Origin: Motacilla alba alba
Lineage: Eukaryota; Chordata; Aves; Passeriformes; Motacillidae
Assembly (NCBI RefSeq): GCF_015832195.1
Contig: NC_052031.1
Location: 14,633,850 to 14,697,849, forward strand
Length of the DNA stretch: 64,000 nt
Reading direction: 5' to 3'
Shown here: one piece after another, positions 49,511 through 59,650 of the stretch
How the letters are laid out: every line of letters begins with the position of its first letter
Numbering within the stretch: position 1 is the first letter of the stretch
Program-made: the position numbers and the translations under genes
The notes under the pieces: model-generated
The model's database searches: none
Told to the model about the DNA's origin: nothing
What the model saw: the letters and a program-made list of their open reading frames with translations, nothing else

Positions 49511-50057
49511 ATGTCCCGCAAGGCCAGCGATAATGTGGAGTACACGCTGCGAAGCCTGAGCAACCTGATGGGCGAGAAGAGGCGGCGGCAGGCGGACGGG
49601 TCCGCCGGCTCGGGCGCGGCGGCGGGCGAGCGGAGCCTCATCGCCGCCGAGTCCTGTTCCAGCCTCAACAGCGCGGCGTCGGGCGGAGAGCTGGAGCGGG
49701 CGGCGCGGCGCCAGTTCCAGCAGGACGAGACCCCCGGCTTCGTCTACGTGGTGTCGGTCTTCTCCGCCCTGGGGGGCTTCCTCTTCGGCTACGACACCGG
49801 CGTGGTGTCGGGGGCGCTGCTCCTCCTCAAGAGGGAGCTCAACCTGGACGCGCTCTGGCAGGAGCTGCTCGTCTCCAGCACGGTGGGCGCCGCCGCCCTG
49901 TCCGCCCTGGCCGGCGGCGTCCTGAACGGGCTGTGCGGCCGGCGGCCCTGCATCCTGCTGGCCAGCGGCCTCTTCACGGCGGGGTCCGGCGTGCTGGCCG
50001 CCGCCCGCGACAAGGAGACGCTGCTGGCGGGACGCGTGGTGGTGGGGCTGGGCATCG
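49511..50057 (+). CDS. SLC2A13: SLC2A13 coding exon 1 (proton myo-inositol cotransporter, HMIT)
   Basis: SLC2A13 is the proton-coupled myo-inositol transporter of the GLUT/SLC2 family, a 12-helix membrane protein strongest in brain. The exon starts [20 protein letters not shown], close to human [20 protein letters not shown], so this start is secure. The cytosolic N terminus (residues 1-76) holds an Arg triplet at 24-26 and ends [11 protein letters not shown], nearly identical to human. Transmembrane helix 1 (about 77-101) carries [15 protein letters not shown], a sugar-transporter hallmark. Helix 2 spans about 119-139, the GRR loop motif is at 143-145, and helices 3 and 4 begin near 146 and 172. 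The exon has 182 codons plus one base. It ends in a split Gly codon at a GTGAGT donor, within the conserved GLGIG segment. The ATG has a weak Kozak context (C at -3, T at +4). The remaining two-thirds of the protein is outside the window. Confidence 0.97.
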
Positions 50058-53000
50058 GTGAGTGCCGCGCCGCCCCGCCCGGCTCTCCCGCGGGGACCCG
50101 GCTCTTGCCCGGCGGGGGCAGCGCTCCCCCGGGGCAGGTTTAATCGAGCCGGGAATCGCCCGTCCCTGCACGCCCGCAAACCCCTTGCGGTGGAGCAGAA
50201 GGCGAAGTAGTGCCGGAGTGCCGAAGGCTGGGGAGCTGGCGAGGGAACGCTTGGCTGAGCGAGGTCCGGGGCGGGGTCCCGTGGCCATCGCAGCGCGGTG
50301 TGCAAGGGGACGGTGTGTGTGCTTGACCTCTTCGATTCTGTTACAGGGGCTGTAGTCCTGCCCCGTTGCTGGGAGAGTTGTCTGTTTTCTGCACGACGAG
50401 AACGGTCTCGCATCCTTTCTGCAGTTTCATGTTTAGGGTGGTCTGTCGGTGTCGACACCGCAGGCTTTGCATTTGTGGGGGTTCTGGGAAGTCAGGGACG
50501 AGGAGATCACGTCTGTCTTTCTGAACTGTAAATACCTCTCTACTGCTTCCCCGCATTACTTGGGCACTAAAGGAATGCCTCTGGGGCAAAACGAGCTGGT
50601 AATCTTCCTGGTCTGCTTGCTTTGGAAGGCTTTGGATTTCATTAATGATATACTGGACGTGAATTGGTGCTCTTTATTTGCCTTCCTATATGGGTTGCAA
50701 GCAGTGGGTTCTCGTAAAACTTTGTAGTTGTCCCAAGGAACTTGGTGAGGACTGTTCTCTCTGACCTATGAGACTGGTTTCTGTGCCAACTATATCCTAA
50801 ATAGCCCTAAAGTTTGAGTTGCTCTTCAGCTTCAGCTACCATCCTATCTGGCAGTAATTGAATTAAACTCATCATGGGCTGTATGAGGTTAATCAGAATT
50901 CTTGGACTATAATAGCTATAGTCTCGCATCCCTTTCCATCTGAAAGCACAAGGACAAATTGAGAACTAAGATTGTTCTTATCTGTGTAGCAAAGTTATGT
51001 TTCTTAGCTGTTGGATAATTTTCTGAGTCCTTAGGCTTGTTATAGACACACTTTCCCTGATGCAAATTTTGGCCTTATTAAGGAAGAAAAGTTAGTGAGT
51101 CATAATAAGGGCTGTCAGGAATAAAATTGTCTCCATCCATGAAAGGGCCCGTGCTGGTTTTCCTGTACAGCAACATCTTCGGGTTGCAGTTTTCCTACCT
51201 CAAGCTGGAGGGTTCTTTTTTTAATTTTTTCTTTTGAATGCTACCTCTCTGCATGTTTGCTGTTTTTTCAAGACTTCAGACTGCAGAATGTTGATAATAC
51301 TGGTCATGAAGTTCAGGAGGCTAAACTAAATTTGACTGTGAGATTGCACAGATAATGGGAGTTTTGATGGCAATATGTAGTACACATTTAGTGGTAGATA
51401 CTAAAAATACCAAATGTGATGTCTTTCTGTGTTTGTAAAGTTTGTCATGTTCCTTTACTGTAACTGGTTACAATAACTTCAAAGGCTGTAGAGAAGTGAA
51501 ATGGATGGATGGTTTGCTTGATTCCTCTGTGTGTGTGTTTTGTAGAGAGATACATAGGCATATTGGAATTGTCTGACCGTAGTGCAAATAAATGATATTC
51601 AAATTGTTGGAGAGATATGAGACCTGGGACTTAATATGATCAATATATAACCAGAAATGAAAACTAGGAGCCCTAGATCTCTTGTGTGCCCTGGGGAGAG
51701 TGATCTTTCTTTGGCCCCTGTCCACATCAGGGGCAGAGGTGGTGATTCTGCTGGGACTCTGGAGAGCTGAAGTAAGAAAGGAGAAATGTTCTGAGGATTT
51801 TGGAGCACAAAGACAATAATTTGTATTTTAAAAATGTGATTTTTTGATTTTTTTTTAATCACTGACTGCTCTTCTTTATGTGATGTAGCTTAGAGCCAGA
51901 GCCAGAAACAAAGATTTACCTCAGATTGCTGTGACTGAAGCATGACAAGAGACTCCAAGAATTGCAGAGTCCAGTCATAACACGGTTTGTTTTACAAAAG
52001 AAAAAACCTGTTGTGGTTCAAAGCTGTTCTCATATAGCAAACTGGAACAGTTTTTACATTAAATCCCCCACCAGAGGGAGCCTGGATAATTTCATGAAGG
52101 CATTAGAAATTAGTGGAAGTTTTTTCTTCCCTTTCATCTCTGGGAGACTTCTGACTATCATTTTACTGCCCAAAGTGAGCCAGAGCTTCTTAGTGTTGGT
52201 GTGAGAAGTCTGTTCAATAACGTGACATTTGAGTGATAATACAAACTGCTAAAATGTGAGGGTGCAGTGGTGTAGTGTTATGAATGCTTTCCTACCTGAA
52301 AACCAGTAAAAACTTCTTAACTGTGTACAATTGTATACATTTTTTAGGTTTCTTTCCTCTAGCTCTCTGCAAATTGCCCATCAAAAGATCTACTCCAGAT
52401 ACATGTGGGGTTTTTTTGCATTTACTAAGTGAATTACTGTGTTATGATCAGTATTGTGGTGCTGTAAAAGCAGATGTGATGATGTTCCTTCTGCCCTTGC
52501 TGGTTGCAGGGTAGATCAGTGTTAATTTTGTCTGTGTGAGAAAATGGCTATTTTTCTTGTGACTGTGATTTATAAAGGAATAAAGTTAAACTTTCAAGGA
52601 TGAAAACCAGAGGATATATGCTGAAATGAGGAACATCTCTCATTTGTCTGTCTTGTCCATTTTTTACCATTTTCATTAGAGCTGGAAAAACTGTCTTTTT
52701 TCTACAGCCATTACAGAATGAGATGTTTCTGGAAATAAAGACTTTCTCTCAAGGACAAGCCTAAATCCTCTTTCATTGTAAATGCTGAATAGATTTTTAT
52801 GGTGGAAACAGTTATGTTCCCTTTCTGTCCCTCTTCCCCTCAGTATTAATACAAAATATAGAGAATGCTTAAAAAGGAAAAACATGTTCAGCATGGGCTT
52901 AGAATACCCCTAGATATTTTCAGATCTGAATTTCTAAATATATAGTTCATGACAGTTCCAGGCTAAATTACTTAAGAATAAGGTTATGGCAGTTATTCCC

Positions 53001-53486
53001 TCCCACCTGCCCATTTCCAAACATATCTGGTGTCCTGGACTCTTTAGGAATTTATCTGAGCCAGATGTCAGGAATGCAGCATTTGGACAGATATTCATTG
53101 CAGCAAATAGGGGCAAAATCCAAACATTTAGGAAATTGGATTGCATGTGCTTGGTAACACTTAGTATGAGCTTAGCTAGGTAAAGAAGTCATTGGTACAA
53201 AGTGTGTTTGGACCTTTGGCACCTGATAATGGTGAAGGCTTCCTCCTATTGTATTGGCTACTGTAGTTTGGCTACTGTGCTTGACAGGAAAGGTGGGTTC
53301 TTCACTTGACTCATATTTGGTCTGTCCCAAAGCCTGAGGTCAGGCCAGAACTGAAACAATAAAAGCAAGAACCAGGCATGACTGGAGATGAGAGTTATTT
53401 CTACTGTAAACTTGCTGTCTTGAGAAGGAAGGCAAAGAGAGAGAAAAGTAACCACTGGAGCTAAACCAGCAGAGACTAGAAAGGAT

Positions 53487-53517
53487 AATATAAACAGCCA
53501 TGCTTGCTGTTTATATT
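53487..53517. other. Perfect hairpin, 12-bp stem, 7-nt loop
   Basis: AATATAAACAGC (53487-53498) pairs exactly with GCTGTTTATATT (53506-53517). It lies in SLC2A13 intron 1. The stem is too short for a typical microRNA precursor. Confidence 0.8.
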
Positions 53518-54495
53518 CTTATAAACACTTATTTGTTAGGCTGTGATCAATCCAATGTCCTAATTTGCCTGAACCCCATTGGCCATGGTTTGCCAGCAGC
53601 TCATCTGTCTGCAATGGGAGTTGTTTATCCTCCTGTCATCTGGGGGTGCTGAAGGTTTGAAGCTTACAGCTGGTGTAGGTGGGTGTTGGCATGGTGCTTC
53701 AGGGAGTGAGCTGTTCAGGTTACTTTTTCAAGAACACTTGCATGCCACCTGTGGAAGGAAAGCAGTTTGAGCAGAGTTCAGGAAGTGACAGCATTAAGCT
53801 TGCTCCTTCATAGCTGATTTCTGTCTTGATGTACAATCATTAGCTGGATAATTAGATACTCCTGTCTTGTTTGGCATGCAGAATAAATGGTGCTCAATTA
53901 ATGATCAGCTTTTCAGGTTTTGCTTTCTTGCTGAACGTGTGGCTTAGGCATTACTTAATGCACACATTACCCGAGCTCTCATGAAAACAGAGTTACTTAG
54001 GATTACAGTATGTGTATGTTATTGAGTCTGCAGTGTAATGGGGACCTGCCTGGTTAGGTGCCTTATCTTCTCCTTGACTCCTGTCTTTTGTACATGAGGT
54101 TTCTTCACAATGTAAGCCTACTGCTCAGTGCTTGCAATGTGCTCAAAATGTCTCTAGTATTTTTTTTAAGGCTATATTTGAATCTGACATATGTAGTGCT
54201 TCTGGTAGCATCTTTTGACTACATATGTAGGTCATTTTCTGAGCAGAGGAAGAAAGATTGTACACAGAATTAGGCAGGAGTGAAAAGTTCTGGCATATGG
54301 TTGTGGCTCCCCTGGTGGGGTTGGCTTCTATTGACAATAAGGTTCAATGCCAAATGACAAAAATAACCAAATTTATCCAAAGGACTTGCATTGTGTAGTA
54401 CGAAGTCTGTATGATATTTGAAGTGGTTAAATAAAGGTCTGCCATATAATCTGGTATGACATGTTGCCTATGAAAGATGAGGATGGGTGTGCTAC

Positions 54496-54516
54496 TTTTT
54501 TTTTTTTTTTTTTTTT
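54496..54516 (+). repeat. Poly(T) run of 21
   Basis: Uninterrupted T tract in SLC2A13 intron 1. No adjacent retrocopy or SINE body is recognised on either side. Confidence 0.95.
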
Positions 54517-55996
54517 GAATACGGCTGAGCTTTTTCAGGTATTTTTCAGTGTATTTTTATCTTGGAACACCAGATTCATCTTCTCATCCTCCCTCAGCAA
54601 CCTGATATGGGAAGCTCTGAAGCTTCAGTCTGTTTTTATAACTGAGTGTCCAGCAGTTTTTTTTAAAGGAGTTTATACCTTGGTGCATTTTGGAATCACC
54701 CTCAACCTCCAAATATGCTCTGCTGCTTCTGACTGATGCTTGTAATTTTCAGTCCAGAGGTTCATAGGCTGTTTTTACCTCTGGAGACAGTGATTTGTTA
54801 GTATAAGCTGGCAGTAGGGATGGAGGGGGGATGGAGAGACAAATTTCTGGTTTGTTGCAATTGATTCTTGTGCTGTCGCTGCCCACAGATGGTCACCCAA
54901 GCTTCCAGGATCCAAAGGTACTGACATTACTGTGTGTGCTCAGGATTGAATCTCTGTATCTTAAGGGCTTAATCTATTCTTGTGCAAAAGCATCTGGAAA
55001 GATACATTAGCTTCTGATTGGAGCTGAAATCTTTCAGGGTACCAGGATTAATTTAAGATTAAAAACTGTATGTTTTGAAGTCTTCTAGTTTTGTGTGCCT
55101 TGGACAGGATACACAGTACTATGCTCAGTTCACTGTCACGTCAATAAGCACTGACTCCATTAAAGTTTTGTCTGATGGTATAATACAAAACTCAGCAATT
55201 AGCACAGGAATGTTGCTACCTTATATATAGTGACCATTTCAGAATAAAATATTAAGTACACAGAGTTATGTCTAAGAGCATTTTTGGATTTTTTATTCTT
55301 CTGGACACTCTTTAAAGTCATATGGGAGGTGTTTTGGCCTTTTTGCTATTGTTTTTATTTATCTTAAGAAAGAAATTAATTCCCATAGTTCATAAACCTT
55401 GAATTTATCTTCTGTCTTTAAAGTATGGGAATTTTTTAAAAATAATTTTCTCTGTACTTGGTCAAACTGTTTATTAAAACATAATCCCTGTTGGATTATC
55501 AGTGTCTTTGTTTATTTTGGAAAAATATAGAAAGCATCCATTTCATAGGTGACATAAAATTGAAATGATGGTCTTCTTACTCCTGATAAAAAGGCTACTT
55601 GAAGGAAGCTTGTAGTGTTAAACACAAGTGTTTCCTTACCTTGAAAAATTCATGTGGGCAGTGTAGGTGGGCTTATTTTCAGAATGCTTTGTTTGCTACA
55701 GGAAACAGTGGCATCCACTTACTGTGATGTTAGAGACAGCAAAGCATTCAGCTGGAACTCTTGGGTCTGAGTGACTTGTTTGGCTGAAGTTTGCACCAGC
55801 CCTGTCAGCAGAGGCACAAGTCAGGATATCTGAGGACCAGCCAAGCAGCAGATTCAAGGTGCTGGCTGCTGTCTCGTGCTGTGCACTGCCAGAACTTGCA
55901 CTTAATTTTTTTTCTGAGCATACTAATCTGTACTGTGCCAACTGTATTCTGAGAAGCAATGAAAAAAGAAAATGAATCAGTGAAAGGTGGTGCTTT

Positions 55997-56020
55997 AAAT
56001 TATGTTTTTAAACATAATTT
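55997..56020. other. AT-rich perfect hairpin, 11-bp stem, 2-nt spacer
   Basis: AAATTATGTTT, then TT, then AAACATAATTT. A partial copy of the left arm (TTTTAAATTATGTTTTT) recurs about 30 bp downstream. Confidence 0.8.
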
Positions 56021-57749
56021 GAAGGTCTTTTAAATTATGTTTTTCCTTATCTCATTATCAGTAGACTTCAAGATTAATTACAGCAGATGTATGCTCTTAA
56101 ATGGAGTTTTATAGAACATATCCTATTTTAGAAGACATAAATTTCTTTTAAAAGTAGTATTTAAGAATCTTAGGGATTATTACGTTCAGATGTGGTAAGC
56201 TTTTGGGTTGCAAGTCCTACAGAAGTCCTGAAAATTGGTGATTTCTACTTAAGATGGTTGGACTCAAAGTGAGAAACTGTGGCTGTGTGGCATGCTGGCA
56301 CCACAGAGGTATAATGGGCCTGATGGATAGCTTTGTTTGCAAAATTGCTTTATGGATCTTCATCAGTGGGCTTTCACATCTGACCTGTACAATCAGTACT
56401 TCTGGTGTGAAGCTTGTGAAGAGCATAGGTCTGCATTGAACTGCTGGAAGCCTGAAACCAGTGACTGATGGACATCAGGAGAGCAGAGTTCTACCTTTGG
56501 GCTTTTCTTTGCAATGATTATGCCTGTGAACAAGTATCAAGAGAAGCAGTTGTTAATTCTGTTGTAGAGATCTTGTGTAAGAGATCTTGCTCTGGACGAG
56601 TCTGGAGCCATCTGATTACTTTAGCTGAACTCTCTGTAAGTCTTTTGATGCAACTTGGGTGCAAACTCTCCTAAAATGTGTTTTGCACGTGATAGTTGCA
56701 GAAATGAAGGTTTAAAAGCACACATTCCTATTCTTTCCGTTTTTGATCTTTCTCTGATTTGTCATCAGATTTAGACTGGTTTTGTAAGGGATTTATTCAA
56801 AGTAAATGCATGTTCTGAAGGGGAATTTTTCATAGGTGGTTTCTTATTTTGGCTTTTTATATGCCCAGTCACTGAACTTAGGTTTCTTAGCTCAGTCCCT
56901 CCTTCCTTCACAAGTCCCTTCCAGACATGCTGCTGGCACAGATGAAATGCCACACAGTGACCCCAGAGCCCCCTACCTCCCATCTAGCTGGCTGTGGATG
57001 GGCCACAACATGCTTTCAGCCATGGGGCTGGCCAATGTGTTCCCACTTCCCCCCAGGTTTGCTGTCTTACTCAGCTGAACAGTAAGGGAGTCTGCCTCTT
57101 CTGCAGCTGGGGACAGACTTCCTTTTGTGTTCCTCCCTTTCAAACTGCAGATTCAGTCCCCATGTGTGCCCTAGGGATTGCACCTGGGTTGACTTTCTTT
57201 GGAGTTCTGCCATCATTTTATGTGGCTGTGTGCTAGTGAGTCAGACACTGAGGCAGTTGTGTAAATTTAATAAATAAAAAAAGGGATGTATGTTTATTGA
57301 TAAATGCAACTTTTTGCTTTTACCTTGGGCTTGTCCTTTAGTTGTCACTCAGGGGTTTTTCCCCGCCTCTTCTGTAGATGGGTTTTTTAGTCGTGTGTAT
57401 TCAGGAGCTGTCAACCCAGCTTCTCTGCCTGAACTTTTCTTCCACCCTCCTCCTTGATTTTTCCAGTGTAATTCAGTGAGGGAGCAGCTCTCTGGAGGAG
57501 GTTTGTCCTCTGTGACTAATGTGAATGACTTCTTGGTTCTCATTAGAGCTGATGTTTTCCAGGACCACCTGGCACTGACCTTGGGGCTCATCCTTTGTGA
57601 GTGTTCTACAGCAACAAGCATATTCTACTTCTACTCCTGAGTGACAAGACAACGTCAAGCCAAAAAAATTTTCCAGGCAGTGTGAAGAACCACAGGAATA
57701 CCTGATGCTTTTAGCACACAGGCTGCCAGACACTGCAAGGCTGAGCAAT

Positions 57750-57789
57750 CTTCAGGGAGAAGTAAGGATTCCCTTCCTTCTCCCTGAAG
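57750..57789. other. Perfect hairpin, 13-bp stem with inner 4-bp stem
   Basis: CTTCAGGGAGAAG (57750-57762) pairs exactly with CTTCTCCCTGAAG (57777-57789). Inside, AAGG (57764-57767) can pair with CCTT (57772-57775), leaving a four-base loop. It is the strongest hairpin seen in the window. It lies in SLC2A13 intron 1. Confidence 0.82.
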
Positions 57790-59595
57790 GCCTGTGGCAA
57801 TTGCTTCAGGTGTCAATTCTAGATCTTTCTGGTCTCTTTTCAGCACTGTGTTTGGGAAGGTCTAAGTTCCACAAGTCTCATCTTAAGTGGTGGCTTTGAG
57901 GAGCTTTCTAATCTAATGAACAGCCAGCCAAGCACATAGAGCTGCATGCTCAGTTGTCTCTGAGGTAGGAGTGAAGTGGTTGTCAATCTCCAGATGATAG
58001 ACACAAAATCAGGATACCAAAAATGGTGGAGAACCTGCTATGTAAACAAAAATGTGTAGCTAAAATTAAAGTCACCTTGACATCACCCATATTTTCATAG
58101 TCTAGACAAAATTAAATAGTTCTAGAAACTTGGTACCGTAAGTGGGAGCTCTATGGCAAGAGTTTTCAAGCCTTTTCCCAGAAGTGGGAGTTTCTGCAGG
58201 CCAACCTGCAGAAACAAGAAGTGAGAGCTCTTTTGTTTCCCTTTTCATTTATTTAGGAGCTTCATGTACGTGGTTTTCTGTACTGTTGCTTCCCTTGAAA
58301 GGGAAGCAAAACCAGTGACTGTGGTTTTAATGTGTCTATGCACATAATCACTTTGGAAAAAGATTGTTTTCCAGCAGCTGGAAGTATTAGGTATGTGTTT
58401 GTGTTTAGCCAGAGCTCTTCTACTTTGCTGCCTTTCTCTGGAAATACAGGGGAAGGCATTCTAAGTTGGAAAGAGCAGAAGAACCTGCCTGGGGCTGCAC
58501 AGGTTTTATTGCCCATGCCCATGCTGTATGGCCTTGTAAATAGGGAATGTGTTCTGGTGACTGCTGCTCTGAGAAACATCAACTGAATTGGTTGCTGCCA
58601 TGTGCCAGTGGAAGAAGCTTTTAATTTCTGTTGGCTCATAAGAAATTCTCTCCTCTCTGTGCAAGAACCCTACAAAGACTTGACCAATCTCCCTTTCTTA
58701 GTAACAGTGGATAGTTCTCTAAGTAGGTTTTCATAGTTTTAGCACTCCTACTCTTGGTTCACCAGATAAGAACTTTGAACTTCGGCCTACTTGAAGGTGC
58801 CAATAATTTGAACTTTAAATCCATCCTGAACTGATCACACTTCTAATAAATGGATGGATGACAAAGTTTTGCATTGAGTTGTTTGTTCTTTTCTGGCTGT
58901 CTTCTTTCCTTCAAGTTCAGAGTCATAAAAGCATGAAGGTGACCTTAGTGTCATTAAATAACTTTATGTTGTTGGACTGATATGTTGCTGTTGGAGCAGT
59001 GCCATTGTTCATAAGCCATCAGTTACATTTATTCTAATAGAAAAGTTAAATATTGGTGGTATTTGAATACTATAGCAATTGCCTTGATTCATGTCCTTCC
59101 CTGAGCTGTCTTCTGCAGTTCATCAGCTCTTGCTTTTGCATCTCTCCAAGGGCAAGAGATGAGCAGATCTGGAAGTACTCCTTCTTTTCCCTAGTGCAGT
59201 ACCAGAGCAGAACTGCTGTGCCTAGAGGAGTGGGCAGGGAGGAGGAGCACTGATGCCATCTTGTTCTCATGTCTTGTGGTGCAGTTTAGACCAGCTGGTG
59301 GAAATGGGCAGCTCCTACTTGCATCCCTCTGATTTCCTCCCTTAAATTACCATTGATTCTTTTCAAAGCCTGTAGTGGTACTACAATACTTGAAATCTGT
59401 GATTCTTTGAAGTTTTTAACTAATATTATGAAAATTCAAACACTATGACCCTTTAAGTTTTACAGCTCTAGTTTTGAAGGAACTTGCAGTACTTAACCTG
59501 GAAAAAATAGAGTTGTTGATTTACTCTATCATTAGCTCACAAAAATGAATAGGCATTCAGGATTCAATAATTTCTTTAAGGAAGTGTTAGATGAA

Positions 59596-59650
59596 GATGC
59601 TGAAGACATCTAACCGTTAGACCTGATGCTGAAGACAACTAACTTCTGAC
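59596..59650 (+). repeat. Two-copy tandem duplication, about 29-bp unit
   Basis: GATGCTGAAGACATCTAAC at 59596-59614 recurs as GATGCTGAAGACAACTAAC at 59625-59643, each followed by a related GTTAGACC/TTCTGACC tail. Confidence 0.8.

Larger units (their letters stand above)
48515..50330. promoter_or_regulatory. SLC2A13: CpG island 2: SLC2A13 promoter and exon 1
   Basis: CG dinucleotides are very dense, especially at 48895-50290, against AT-rich flanks. Multiple GC-box-like motifs occur (for example GGGGGCGG near 49214 and CCGCCC runs). I see no TATA box at a sensible distance from the SLC2A13 start. Long open frames in all six frames here result from the lack of AT-rich stop codons and should not be annotated. 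Confidence 0.88.
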
